A stretch of DNA of 64,000 nucleotides from Darksidea phi (Eukaryota; Ascomycota; Dothideomycetes; Pleosporales; Lentitheciaceae). Shown here in pieces: positions 1 to 14,358 of this stretch; the first letter of the stretch is position 1; every line of letters starts with the position of its first letter. The position numbers and the translations under genes are program-made. The notes under the pieces were generated by a model. It had not been told where the DNA came from. It did not search any database and saw nothing but the letters and a program-made list of their open reading frames with translations. The stretch spans positions 1 to 64,000 of the forward strand of contig JASJFT010000060.1 in NCBI GenBank assembly GCA_030770425.1. Direction: 5' to 3'.

Positions 1-3000
1 CCGCTTAAACGCCTTTATCGTCTTATCCCTATTAGATTCGAATAATAGAGAGTATAGCTAATTATATAGTTTAAAGTCGATATAGTTATTAATAAATATC
101 TTCTTAAAACCCTTAATTAACGGTATAATATATATACCTCTCTATATTATTAGTATAGAAAAGGCTTATCTACTCTCTAGAGTTATCTTAGAAGTTAGCG
201 CCGTTATATTATTCTTAGTTAGTTCGATTATACTATAGATCGGATACGGTCGCCTTTTATCTATTATCTATAGTCTATTTACTACGGCTCTAGTATATAT
301 TATTCGTTTATATATATTATTCTTATTACCCGTATCCTATATTATAAAGATTAGGTTAATCTAACTAATAACCTTTCTATATAGCCTCTATCTTAGATCT
401 ATAGGGTATAGATCTATCCGAGTATTATAGCTAAACTTATTTATAATAATATAGTCCTTCTACTAATTACCTTTATATCCCTATAGCTAATAGTATACTA
501 ACTAACGTAATATAACCTCTATATCTATTAGGTACTTTCTAGCTTTATACTAGTACTATATTAAAGGGTATATTTATATTACTATTTAATAAATCTAGAT
601 TAGATATTCTTTATATATAGATTCGTCTAATAGGTCGATAGTAGTCGTTAGTATTTAAGAGTTAGTAAGGCGCCTCCTCTCGTAACGAATAAAAACCGTA
701 AGGATATTGGCCAAGTCGGTAATCCTAGATAGTACTATTACTTATTAAACTATAATCTATTTACTATATAGTTGGTCTAATTTTTATACCTTAGAATCTA
801 TCTACTATCCGATATTATATAATAGTAGTACCTTTAATAGAGTAGTAACGTATATATCGTAGATTTACTTCGCTATACTAGACGTAATAGTACTACTACC
901 TAATATAAATTATACTTCTATAGAGAGTACTACTATTAGGTAGCTATTTAGCCGCCCGAGTTATAGTAGTAGGTCTTATTTATTAGTTAACTTATATACT
1001 TCCTTAAGAAGAAAACTATATAGTATCTCTCTATTTAGTCTAGTATCGTAGCTATCTAGACTTCCTCTTAATTAGATAAAATATCTCTAATAGGTAAGAC
1101 TATATAACTTTAGGAGGTTAAAATAGCTAGTTAGAGTTATATCTTTCGTACGGGGTCGAAAGGCTTCGAATATATACTTTAAGGTATTGATATACCTAAG
1201 TATATCGTCTAAGTATAATAATATATTATTATTATATATCTAGTATTATACTATAGTAATAAAGTTATATACTACTTTAATAAAATAGATAGTATATAGT
1301 TCTTTATTATATAATATTAGTATTATTACTACTACTAGCTATCGTATAATTACTCTCTATTTATCTCCTATCTACTAGGATATCTTACTAAAGTTAATAC
1401 GGACGAATTGTCGTAGACTAGAATACTCTAGTACTATCTTAAATTAGTAGTCTAGCTATACTTTCCCTCTAATACTATCTACTAGCCTTCTAGTACCCTT
1501 ATAAGCTCGTTTCGTCGGTATTATATTTCCTACTAGCTATTATAACTATTTAACTATATATATAATAAGACCCTTTAGTAGTTAATATAATACGTCTACT
1601 AGTATACCCTTATATATATTAAAGTATAGGTATTTCTATATAAAATATATTATATCGTAGATCTACTCGTTATTCGTTTACTCGATCTTATTTCTACGTT
1701 ACTTCTAAATTTAAGTCTATATACTACTATACGTTCGTATTTCCTATAGTCTAGAGAGAAGATTATCTTTCTTCTCTAGTAGTACCTTATATATTATATA
1801 GTATCTATTATTTTTTATACCCGTAATAAGTATTTACTCCTAGTAGTCCGCGATTATCTCGTATAATATAGAATAGTATTTTTAGACTTATCTATCGGCG
1901 TAGCGTATTAGTTTACCGTCTATAGTAAGTTTCTTAAGAGCTAGTATTAATTAGTATAGAATAAACGTACTATCGTATATAGTACCGTTTCGATTCGATT
2001 AGCTTATACTCTAGTAAATATACTATTATCTTATAATATACTTTAAACTTAATATCTTTATCTTTATAATTAATAATTAGAATAAACCCTATTAGGATAA
2101 TTTCGTATCGATTATACGCTCTTCGGATATCTCTATTAATATTTCTAATTATTAAATAGACCGGCTAGTATACGGTATCGCTATATAATATTATTATTAA
2201 TATCTTATCTACTAATATTAGTACTAGGAGAATAGTTAAACTAGGTAGTAGTTTTCCCTATATATCCTACTACTAATTTCCTATATTTAGCTTATTATAT
2301 ATACGTATATTATAAGATTCGTTCTAAAATAGACGAATAGGAGTATACTATATATACTCTACGAATAGCCGGTATCTAATTAGGAATTATATAACCTTAG
2401 TTATATCGTAGTATACTAGGTTATATATAGCTAGTAGTATATATTTAATATCTAATATAACCTCGAGCTTACCGGTTATAAAACTATCGTTATTAATACT
2501 AGAGGGTAGTCTTTCTAGTAGCTCGGACTACTACTTACTAGTCTTAAATAATAATTTATTATATAGTTCTAATAGTCGGCCGTCTTCTAATAGTCTATTT
2601 ATGTTGTCTTTAGTATATTAGACCTTATATAACTAGAAGGTAAAGGTATAATTAAACTATAACTAGAATCTATATACCGCGAAGTCGTTTAGATCGACCC
2701 TATTTAGTTATTAGCTAGGGATAGCGGTTTACGTTAGTCTATATATCCTTTATAACTATCTATAATTCTAAAGCTTATACCTACTTCTATTATATTAGTA
2801 TATTTATATACTATTTTATATAGTAATTATATAGAGGTTACTAATAATAGTTTATCTCCTCTATCTACTCTTTATATATCGTTTATATTTACTACCTAAG
2901 AGGCGCTTAAGAGTTAGTCGTCTAGGTATAGATTAGTTTAGAATCTATTATCTAACCCTATCTTAGTAGGCTCGTTGTTATCGTACGTACTATCGTCTAA

Positions 3001-3950
3001 GAGTTAGAATTACTAGGATATTTTAGTTCTACTATAGGATATAAACTTATCGTCTCTATCCTTAGCTAATATTACTAGAGTATTCGATAACTACTCTTTA
3101 ATTATACTTTATTATATTAGATATCTAACTATATTATTCTACTCTAGTATATATATTATAAGAATTACCGTTATAAGACTAGTCTAGGTTAGTCTTACCC
3201 TACGTCTATAAGTAAAAAGGTTACTAGGTATTAACTATTTAATATTATTAACTAGGTACTTTCTATATATACGGAGGTATTACCTTATCCTACTATACGA
3301 GATAATCCTCTATATATAGTACTAGTAGGTAAGGTTTATTATAGTAGTTAACGCTATATAATAGATTCTATATATAATATAGAGAGCGTATATAATTATA
3401 AAGATTACGACGGTATTAGTATAAGATATACTATACGGTATAGTATAGAATACGCGACTAGGCTATTCTTAGGACCTCTTAGTATCTTACTACCTTTAGT
3501 TTAATACTATAAGCGTAATAACGTAGGAAGCGGTTTTATTAAATATAGTTTATAGATACTCGACGTTACGCCTCTTAAGCTTCTTCTTTATAAGATATTA
3601 TCTATATTAGTCCTTATATAATATATATATCTTGTAGCCTAGTATTATCCTTAAGTCGTAGTTAATAAAGCTATTCGTATCGCTATATATACGACGGCTC
3701 TAACTAATATATATCTACCTTTATTACCTTTACTTAATACTATACTTAATAGTATAATTTTATATATATAATTTTTATACTTTAAAAGTTATATTTATAA
3801 TAGTTTATTATTATATTAATATCTATTAGGCTTTTACTACGAGCGTAATATAAGAACTTATACCTACTATATTATACGAGCGCTTTATTATATCCTTATA
3901 GTAACGACGCGAAAAATTCTTTATACTTCTTCTCTCTACCCTCTACTATC
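1..3950. repeat. RIP-degraded repeat DNA, family not resolved
   Basis: The segment has the same CA/TG depletion as its surroundings and no intact gene. A coherent minus-strand reading frame, interrupted only by stops explicable as RIP, is visible at about 1-300, so it probably holds the 3' part of a minus-strand element. I could not place it in a known transposon family. Confidence 0.6.
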
Positions 3951-5035
3951 TATACTATCTCTATAACCGCTCGTACTAATAACGTCGCTTCTTTTTAATA
4001 TAGAGTTTTACTAATTACTATTATAATTATATTTTTAAGTACTTTTACCGAACCGTTATATAATTCCTTTAGCTACCTTACTACTTACTTTTCTATTACC
4101 TATCTATCTTACCTACCCCCTATAGTAAGGAAAGTTATTATATTACTATACCTACGGATACCTAAAGAATAGGGAAAGGTTTTAAAAGGTTTTACTAAAT
4201 TCGATTATATAACTAAACTTAGTATATAGATACTATTTTAAATTATAAAGGAATACTTAGAGGAATTAATTAGTCTTATAGTAGCTAAGATTAAGAAAAC
4301 TCCTAGAATACTATATCTTATTACCGAGAATTACGGTAAGTTAGTAAAGGAGTATAAGACGTATAAATACCTTAAGTAACTAATAAAAAAAATTAAAAAT
4401 TAGCTAATTAACTAACCCGACTATACCGATGTCTTTGGTAAGAACTTCTAGACTAGAGGTTACTCTACGCCGGATACTAAAGAACTTCTAAAGTAAGAGG
4501 TAGTACGCGGTATCGTATTTATAACTAAAGAAAAAGTCTAGAAGGAAATTAAGAAAGAAAATACTAAAGAGAGTAAAAAGGTTATTTAGTTTAAGTCTAG
4601 TTCGTTAATAGCTATAGTTAAGTAAGAATTAGTTCTATATAATAACTACCGTCTTCTTACTTAACTAATTAAGTCCCTTATAACCTTTAACGTCTAGTTT
4701 ATTAACTCGCGTACTAATAGTACTATTATAAGGGTACCTTTTATTTAGTTTTCTAACCTAAATTATATACCTCTAGGCCTAGATATATATATAGACGGTG
4801 GCGATTTCTCTACTAAGGTATTAACTAAGGTACTTCTAGAATACTTAAAGGTAGACGATAAATCTACTTAGATCTAGAACCGCGAAGTTCTAACTATTAC
4901 TTATAATAGTATTAAAATTAAAGACGATATAACCTTTACGACTAAAATTAATAACTTTATTAATAGACTACGCGACTACTATAATCTACGTATTATAGTC
5001 TTACTAGACGAAGCTACTAGTATAAAAAAGGGTAA

Positions 5036-5400
5036 GGAGTTCTATCTAATAACTCTATTTTATACTTTAGCTAATAGTATAGTATATAGGTTCTAGTAGC
5101 GCTTAGAGTAGCGGATCTAAAATAGACCTTAATAGTAGTAAGAAGTCCTATCTAATAACTCTATTCTATACTTTAGCTAATAGTATAGTATCGTAGACGG
5201 TACTTAAAATAGCGAAAATAAAATAGATATTGATAGTAGTAAGGAGTTCTATTTAATAACTCTATTCTATACTTTAGCTAATAGTATAGTATTATAGACG
5301 GCGCTTAGAATAATAAAGAGGAATTTATTAATCGTAGTAAGGAGTTATATCTAATAAGTTTATTTTATACTCTAGCTAATAGTATATTATATATAGTCCT
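5036..5400 (+). repeat. Irregular tandem repeat, about 97-106 bp, 4 copies
   Basis: The motif ctaataactctatt followed by a shared tail recurs at 5,046, 5,152, 5,254 and 5,351. The spacing is irregular (106, 102, 97). The same unit recurs in element B at 12,504-12,712, which links the two elements. Confidence 0.8.
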
Positions 5401-6051
5401 TAGAAATACCCTAACTAAAGAAGAAGAGAATAAGTTACTATTACCCGGGACGTTAGTAAAGTATAGTTTAACGGTAGAGACGCCCGCGACGCTTATAAAG
5501 AAACCGAGGCTATAGTAGATACTTAAGATTAGAAATTCTCGTCCTTCCCGAATAGTAATACGGTAGAGCGAATAGAAATCCCGTATAGTAGCTAAGGCGC
5601 TTAATAAGCTTAAAGAAAAAAAGACCGGCGTAATATTAATAAAAGACGGCGGAAATTATAAGTATAAGTCTGAGGAATTAGATTTCTCCTTCTATAATAA
5701 TAGTCTCTATAGGTAGGATTACTCGTTTATAGAGAGAGATATTAGGAAGTAAAGGGTAGAATAAATAGTAAGAAGACTAGGTTAGAGAAGAGAGGTAGTA
5801 TATATATATTATATAATATAAGAAACCTAATAAGGTATAATAACTTAGGTATTATTTTAAGTTTATACGATAGGTAGATAGTAAGTATTATACTATAATC
5901 TAGTATAGGGTAAAGTCGTATATAATACTATATAAATAATCTAACTAATATATATTATATCTAATTCTATTATAATTTATACTATTCTATAGAGTATATT
6001 CTTTATTAAGATTAGAGCTAGTAGTAGAAGCGATATAAGATAGTTTTATAT

Positions 6052-6209
6052 TATAGTAAGGAATTAGGGTAAATTACTATAAGGGAAAGAAGTAAAAACT
6101 ATAGTTAATTATAATAGCTCTATATAAGAGTAGCTTATATAGAATAGAATACGGTATAGTAGCTAGGAGTAGTTATATAAGCTAATCTAGTATATAAGCT
6201 AGTCTAATA
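6052..6209. repeat. LTR family 1, copy 1 (probably a solo LTR)
   Basis: About 158 bp nearly identical to 31,268-31,425 and 37,081-37,238, which flank a copia relic. No copia coding remains sit beside this copy, so it is probably a solo LTR left by recombination, inserted in element A. Confidence 0.75.
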
Positions 6210-7801
6210 CTAAGTATCTAGCTATTATATAGAGAGAGTCCCTAGTATAGACTACCTAGGGACTAGACTTAATTAAACGTTTCCCTATTTTCTTAGTATT
6301 ACTACGTTAACTATAGCTTTTAGAGAATCTCCTTATTAAATAGAGTCCTAAAGTATTCTATTATATAGATAGCCGTAATATTTTTAGTTATCTATAAGGG
6401 TAAGTAAAGTTATCTTACTAATTAAATAGTCTATAAAGGATTTTAGCTAATTAGATTATATAACGTCTTATTTAGCTAGCTTATATAAGCCGTCTAATTT
6501 CTTTTACTAAGTATCTAATCTAAAAGAGGAGAGTAAAGGGGAAGAAGTAAGCGTCTAGTTATATAATAGCGCGCTAGCCCGTAACTTATCTACTTAGTAG
6601 GGTTACTTAAAATATAAACTCTTACCTAAACCCTCTTTATATCCCTTCTCTCTAGTCTAAAGTACTACGACGGCGTAAGTAATTATCCTAGACTATCTAT
6701 TTATCTACGCCTATATCTAGCGCTCTAGTTATCTTAACTATATACTAACTATACTACGTCTCTATCTATAGTTTATAAAATAGTACCCCCTAGCTATATA
6801 TAATACGACCTATATACGTATAGCTTACGGCCTAGTAGTAATAACGAATATCTAGTATTATATATAGGGAGAGGTAGGATAGTAGAAACCTATTCTATAT
6901 ATAAAAAGAATATTTATATAGTCTTTTAGATTAAGTCGAAGGAAATCGATACTATTATTTCGAATATAGTCTACGAGATAGTAAAGGACCTTAGTGAAGT
7001 AAGCGCCGTATAAGAAAATAGTTAGTTAAGCTAATAGAAGAAAGTATATACTTATATAGTACGTTAGCTATAGATAGACTCTTTATAGGTAGTTACCTCT
7101 TACTTTAGGACTAGTAATACTACTATACCCTCTCTATATATTAACGAGGCGATACTTAAGATAATAAACTTAGCGTATTAGGAACTTATATTTAACTATA
7201 TAGTATATAATATTAACCCTCCTATAAAGCTTAAACTAAAGGACGGCTCGACTTCTATTAAGCGTCTACCGACGACTTCGCTAGCTCGATTAGTAGTAAG
7301 TATAGTAGTAAGTAAAATAGTATACGTAACTCTTCTAGATAACCCCCTATCTATTATAAATCTTAGGACTATTAATATTCGTATTATAATCGGTAATACT
7401 ATAGATACCTTCTACTTTTCTATCTATCTAGTCTACGATAATAAGGTCTAGTCTACTAATCGGACCGAGCCTATTACTACTAGTAATATTAACTTCGACT
7501 ACTTTAATAAGATAATATTTAGGATTATAAAGAATTCTAGAAGGAAGATTATAAACGTAGTTATAATAGCTATAGGTAACTATATATAAAACTAGTATAA
7601 GCTTAAAGTAGTACTAAACGATTTTATAAATAGTATTAGAAGAGGTTCTAATTTTAAGATACGTCTACTAGATACTAAGAACGGAGACGGACGGTACTAT
7701 ATAGAGTCTTAATCCCTAAGTCTAGTACTAAAACGACCGAAACGGTCTATAAGAGGTCGAAAACGGATAGTAAGTAAGAGCGAGAGTAAGAGTAAGGACT
7801 A

Positions 7802-8330
7802 ACTACTTAGTATATATTATATCGAATTATACTATTACGTATAGTATAATTCTAACCTAGACCTTATAGATCCCTCTTACCTATATCTACCTATAAAAGT
7901 TAGTAATAAGGAACTACTTAGTAAGTATTATATCGAAGTATACTATTATATATAGTATAATTCTAATCTTATTCTTATAGACTCCTCTTACCTATATCTA
8001 CCTATAAAAGCTAGTAATACGGGACTACTTAATAAGTATTATATCGAAGTATACTATTATATATAGTATAATTCTAATCTTATTCTTATAAACCCCTCTT
8101 ACCTATACCTATCTATAAAAGCCGGTAATATAGGACTACTTAGTAAGTATTATATTAAAGTATACTATTACGTATAGTATAATTCTAACCTTATTCTTAT
8201 AGACCCCTCTTACCTATATCCGCCTATAAAAGCCGGTAATAAGAGACTACTTAGTAAGTATTATATCGAAGTATACTATTATATATAGTATAATTCTAAT
8301 CTTAACCCTATAGATACTTTACCTCTATTT
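7802..8330 (+). repeat. 111-bp tandem repeat array (37-codon unit), about 4.7 copies
   Basis: Units begin actactta at 7,802, 7,913, 8,024, 8,135 and 8,246, an exact 111-bp period. The period is a multiple of three and the array lies in one open-reading relic, so it encoded a 37-residue repeat. A homologous array with the same period is at 14,359-14,850. Confidence 0.9.
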
Positions 8331-8869
8331 CTATCTACGAATACTACTAGCGTAACCTCTTTTCTAAAATTAACGAAAGCTATTAAGAGTATAGACCCTC
8401 TATCTATCTAAGTCCTATAAAAGAAGCCTATAACTAGATAGCCGAATATAGATACTAGTATATTAGCTACTACTATCCTACTAGATACCGGTAGCTATAG
8501 CTTAAAGTTACCTACCTAAGGAGATAATAATAGTTTACTATTATACTAACTTACTACGTAGAGCTTAGGATATAAGAAAGAGAACTATAATAGCTAGCGT
8601 AGTAGTAAAGTCTTATTATTAGAAGAATTATTAAGTAAAGAAGAGGAGATTCTAATTAAGTATAATACTCTAGAGGTAGAAGCTCTTAAAGAAGAGGAGG
8701 ACGTATTTATAGAGGAAGAGGATAACGTTAATAGAGTAATACTACGATTATAAGTTAACGATACTATTAAGTATAGTACGGATTAATTGAATAATAACTA
8801 ATAGTAGTAGTATATTAGCTAAACTTAATAATTTAGAAGTAGGCGTTAAGATAATATATACTAATTATC

Positions 8870-11430
8870 TTAAGTAGAAGTTAGCCGTAAATACGTTTAG
8901 CGTTCTATTAAAGCGACTAAGGAAGTAATCTAAGTTAGTAAATCGCTATATTAAGGTACCGCCTAAGCTAGGGTAGAACCTAGACTTCGGGTTAATAGTC
9001 TACTAGATAGTTAGTATTAATATTTAGTATAGAATAGTATTTAGGCCTAAAAGGGTAAATATATAAGCTAATATAATAGGACTAGGTAAGACTATATAAG
9101 TCCTAAGTACTTATATAATTAACCTTATACTATATATAGAACTAGTAGGGTATAAACTTTAGCTAAACTAACGACCTAGTCTCGACCTAATAGGTATATT
9201 TAAGGGACGCTTACTACGAATCGGAGTATTATTTATCTTAGTATTACTATAAGGCCTTAATATATAGGTATAAGACTAAGAAAAGATAATATAGAATAGT
9301 CTATTACTTAGGAATACGAACGTTAAATAGCGTCCCCGCCTTATTATACTCTACGAGCTAAGAGGTACTAAAATCGCGAAGGCTTATAGCGGGTATATAA
9401 ATAGAATCTACTATTCTCTATCTAAGAAAGACTAGGTAGAAATACTTCCTACGTCTAACTAGAATAGAAATACTCGTTTAGTATATACTTATACTAATAA
9501 AGTTATCTTAAAGGATATTATATAGACTAATAGGGGTAACTAGATAGTATATAGTAGTATAACTACCTTAAAGCTAAGTCTAATAAGTATATAATTTATT
9601 ATTATAATAATAAATATATCTTAGTACTTATAAGTCTATCGAGTTATTTTAGAAAACGTATCCCTTTAATCTAAGCTTCGGGCTTACTATACTAAATATA
9701 CGAGAGATAATCCTAGATAAATAAATATAATCGCTAAGTATAGAGCGAACTACTAGAAGTATTTTAATAGTTAACTAATTAGCGCTCCTAAACTAAAGCT
9801 TAGGGTAAATAACGCTCCGCCTAAAATAATAGAGAAGGAAGAGAAGGTATACCTATTAGTAAAGGGGTAAGATAGTAAGTAACCTAACTAGGTAACGCGA
9901 ATAGCTTAATTTACGGATAGAAAAGGGAAGACGTACCCGATACTTATAGTTATTAATTAGTACTATATAAGCTAGGTCGTAATCGACGAGTTATACTTAT
10001 AGGGGTTAGAAGATATTCTTACGTATACGTAAATTATTAATCTACTTAAGTATTAACCTAATCTAAGTCTAATACTATCTTTTACTAGTATTACGGGCTT
10101 AGTACTATTAAATAGTATTAATACTATTATAGTCTTCGCTACGAAATATATTCTAGGACGTAGAGAGGCCTATACCTAGGATCCTATTATTAAGAAACTT
10201 AATAATATTAATAAGAAGGGCTTTACTAAGAAATAGTCTAAGTTCGAAACTAGTATAAGAGGGGTAAACTAGGACGTATCTATTAAATAGCTACTTAGAA
10301 ATAATAAGGGTATAAAGGAACTACTTAATATCTTTACTATTATCCTTAGAGAGTTTTTTATCGTAAGAGATTATACGTTAGTAGATTACTAGGGTAAAGT
10401 TCTAAACCTTCTAGACGGGAAGCTTAAGAAGAAACTACTTATTATTAAGTATTATAACGAATATAAATCTAGTCTACGCTAGATCGAATAGGTTATAGAG
10501 ATGAGTTATAGATAAGTCTACCGAGCTCGAATATTTAAATAGAAAGCTAATAGTTAAAAGGACCCGAAGTCTAAGATATTAACTATAGAAATAGTTAATA
10601 GGCTAAATTACTAGTAATATAAACTTCTATCGATCTTCTCTAATATTTATAATACTATCTATATTTAATAGAAGAAGAACCTAGATAAGCTAGAAATTAT
10701 AGGACCTATATTATACTAGCGTAAGAGCTTAGGTATAGATAACGACGTACTAGAGTAGGCTATTAGTAATCTACTTTTAATTCGGGAATCGTTTATCTAG
10801 TAGTACGTAGATAATATCTACGTAGGGTCTAAGAAGATATATTATTATATAGCTAAAGCTAGACTTATATATATAACTTAATTAATAATAAAGTATCCGA
10901 CTATAAGAGATATATAGCTCTACTATCCGAGTAAGTATATCTAGGCCTTAAACTTATATATAGTTAAGGCTATCGTATATACTATAAGTAAAAATACTAT
11001 ATAGGATTAATACTATTATCTATAGTACTAATAAGGATATAGACTTTTATAAGGGAGTTCGGATCTATAGTAGTTACTTTTATATTTAACTTATTAACCC
11101 GTAATACTAAGGTCGCTTAGTAGAATTAAGTATAGAATAAGGAGAAGAATAGGTACGCTGACTACTATTAGCTTATAGTAGCTAGTCTAAAGATTATTTA
11201 CTAATCGCTTAACTTAGTTAAAGGGTACGTCTTAGAGGTAATAGAATTATATTCTATTAATACCGAGATTATATAGAGCGTATACCGCTAGTACTATATT
11301 AGATAAGAAGTATTAGTAGTAGAGGTAAATTTACTAGTACGCGGCTTATCTTTTATAGAAGAGACGATCGTATATAAGAACGAGATAAAGAATATCTTCG
11401 CCTTATAACTAAAGATAGTATAGACTAGTA
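8870..11430 (+). pseudogene. RIP-degraded Snf2/DEAD-like helicase
   Basis: One plus-strand frame of about 850 codons stays coherent if TAA/TAG are read as Gln or Trp. It contains a Walker A relic at 9,067-9,093 reading GLGKTI, as in the MGLGKT of Snf2 ATPases. A DE-containing motif II relic follows near 9,980 and an LSFTSITG stretch near 10,080 resembling the SATP/motif III region. The order and spacing fit superfamily 2 helicases. No ATG and many stops remain, so nothing can be made from it. It follows the 111-bp repeat ORF of element A. Confidence 0.6.
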
Positions 11431-12399
11431 AGCTAATTAAGAAGAATAAAAAGCTTACTAATAAAGTAATAGATAAGGAGGAGATCTAAGTAGGTAGAAT
11501 AAGTAATAAGATAGTAAGCGATATATATAGTAGTAGATCGTAAATATATTAGTTAATCCGATTATTTTAATCTAAAATCGTAAGAAAGCTCTATTTAGAT
11601 AGTATTTTATAAGGGCTAAGAGTATTAAGATAGTATACTAAGAACTTTAGTTATACTTCTACCCTACTTTATTATTTACCCTTTACTACTACTTAGATTA
11701 ATAGTATTACCTCTTTTTAGTATACGGTTTTATTAATTACTATTATACTTATATCTTTAGAATTCTTACTATATAACTATATATACTCTATTTCTATATC
11801 TACCTTACTACCGTCGTATCTATACCGTATTTATTACTTAGTTTCCTTCCGTCCGCCCCGCCTACCCGTTATAATAAAGAAAGTAGTCTTAAAAGCTAGC
11901 TTCGTACTTATCCCGACTACGTTAGTATCTTTAGTAATAACTTTAGCGCCTGTAGTTATCCTTCGTTAAGCTTAGAGTATTAATAACTAGAAGTAAAGGC
12001 CCGTATAGAGTATAGGGGTTAATAAGACTATATAGAAAGAAAATATATAGGAAGAAAAGGCTAAAGAGGTAGAAGAAGCTATAGTTATTTAGCTTAGGGC
12101 TAATATGTTAAAGGCTATAATCGGGTAAGAATCTATAATAATACGACGTACTTCTATAGGTATTAGCTTTATATAGTAATTACTATCTATTTACTTAATA
12201 GATTATATCCCTTATATTCTTTAATATCCGGCTAATTAACTCGTATATTAACTATACTATACTAAGGGTATCTATTTGTAGGCTCCTCGATAAAGCTATT
12301 ATATATCTAGACTAAGATATATATATAGGTAGTAGTAATATATTCTTAATATACTCTTCTACTCTATCTATTAGAATAGAAACGTAGATATAGCGAATA

Positions 12400-12870
12400 T
12401 TATTAGAATTCTATACTTTAGCTAATAGTATAATACTATAGGTTCTAGTAGTACTCTACGTAAGTATAGTCGTATTTTAAATAATTATAGTAAGGAGTCC
12501 TATCTAATAACTTTATTTCGTATTATAGCTAATAGTATATTCTCTATAGAGGTATCCTAGTAGATTATTACTAGTAATAATAATTATAGTAAGGAGCTCT
12601 ATTTAATAACTTTATTTTATACTATAGCTAATAGTATATTCTCTATAGAGGTATCCTAGTAGATTATTACTAGTAATAATAATTACGGTAAGAAGTCTTA
12701 TCTAAAAACTTTATTCTATACTATAGCTAATAGTACGTAGTATAGAGATAATAGTATACTTATAAATAAGATACCCTTACTAATAATTACGGGTAACTAC
12801 GATTATAGTAAAGGAGTTATACCTAATAGTCGTAATATATACTCTAGCTAATAGTATATTATAGACGACG
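12400..12870 (+). repeat. Irregular tandem repeat, about 100-108 bp, 4-5 copies
   Basis: Units share the motif of the array at 5,036-5,400; starts at 12,504, 12,604 and 12,712 give spacings of 100 and 108. Degenerate units extend on both sides. Confidence 0.75.
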
Positions 12871-13189
12871 ATATATTAATCTATTACTAGTACTTTTATA
12901 ATCTAGTTATTACTCTTAGAGATTAATTAGAGCTATTTAACGTCCCTACTACCCCCTAGTAGTAACGAATTAGGAGTAATTAGGCTAAAAAGGAGTATAT
13001 ATATTAAACGGGGTCCGGGCCCGATAGGTTATTTGGCCTCGTTTAGGGTTTATACTTAAGATAGGAAAGGAGGAATTAGAACAAGTAGATAATAGTTCAA
13101 TTACGTTAATAGGTAAGGATTAATCTAGATTCGAAATTAACTATAAGAGAAAACTATCTAGGAGATTCGTAGTTATTATATATTAATTT

Positions 13190-13310
13190 AGTTTCCTTAG
13201 ATCTATAGGATCTATAGCTCTACGTTCCCGTAGATCTACTAATCTATAGATCTATAGCTCTATAGATCTATATTTACCAAGCCCTATAGATCTACTAATC
13301 TATTACGTAA
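13190..13310. repeat. Cluster of palindromic TAGATCTA/CTATAG motifs
   Basis: The hexamer AGATCT and the word CTATAG recur several times in about 120 bp, with potential for short hairpins. The surrounding 13,020-13,340 is slightly less RIP-mutated than its neighbours, with some CA and TG left. Function unknown. Confidence 0.5.
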
Positions 13311-14358
13311 CTTCCTAGTAAAGCTATCCGTACCAATTATCGTTTATACTATAGTCGTGGTCGTCGTATTCCGTATTAGAGCTAGTAATAGGTTTAATCT
13401 CTAGTAGCTCCTCTTACTACTATCCCGTAGTATATATTTGGTTCGTAATAATATAGGGGTATAAAAAGAAGAGAGTAGAGGTACTCTAAGGGAGAATTAA
13501 TTCTATAAGTAAAAAAAAAGATATTTATTAACTTAGATTCGTTTTTCGGCCTAGCGCTATACTATCGTTATATTAACTAGGTTATTTTAGCGGCCCTATA
13601 AGTCCGCTATCGAGAGTTTTTAATAATAAGCTCTAGGCTAGAGTACTTATAGGTATACCTACTATAGTACTTATCTATAGTACTATACGGTATATTTTAG
13701 ATAGAAGTTTTATAGAGTAAGAAAATAGATATATTCTATTAGTAAGTATACTCTATCCGTAAGCGCGTAAGTATAGGGTAATAAAATAAGGTATTAGAAT
13801 ATTAGTATAAATAGAATAGTAAGGACTTACTATACTAGCGACCTATATAAATCTACCTCTACTAGTACTACTCTATATTATATTAATATATATCTCCTTT
13901 AGAACCGAGAGTCGAATAAGAGATAAGAGTATATAGTCTTACTAAGGTATTACGTAGGTTATTAAAAGAGATAACTATTCGTAGTAGTAAACTATAATAC
14001 TATTAAGCGGTACTATTATTACTATACCTAGGTCGTATACTAACGAAGCGCGAAATTCTCTTATTTATTATTATAAGGACTATAGTCTTAACCCTCCTAT
14101 AAAGCCTAAGCCCGATAATTACTTAACTCTTAATAAGCGTCTACCGATAAGTTTATTAACTCGATTAGAGGTAACTTAGTAGCTAGTAAAATAGCGCGCG
14201 TAATACTACTAGGCGATTCTACTACTATTACTAACTATAGGACTGTTATTATTTACGTTATAATTAGTAATACTATATAGACTATCCGCTCTTCTATTTA
14301 GAAGGTCTACCTTAGTAAGGTATAGTTGACTAATTAGAGTAAGATTATTACGGCTAGT

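Larger units (their letters stand above)
3950..11600 (+). mobile_element. Relic element A: repeat-bearing ORFs plus Snf2-like helicase
   Basis: Reading the plus strand with RIP stops restored to Gln or Trp gives long coherent frames at about 3,960-5,760, 7,130-8,760 and 8,870-11,430. The first two hold tandem repeats and have no recognised domain. The third is helicase-like. A second, divergent copy of the first two parts lies at 11,650-16,300; their starts align near 3,990 and 11,710. An LTR-like insertion at 6,052-6,209 interrupts the element. Terminal repeats were not identified, so the ends are approximate. It could be a large DNA element or a duplicated genomic segment that was targeted by RIP. 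Confidence 0.55.

Noticed and set aside
7802..8330. Regular repeat array considered as CRISPR
   Set aside because: The 111-bp units are contiguous, coding-length and without spacers; the genome is fungal.
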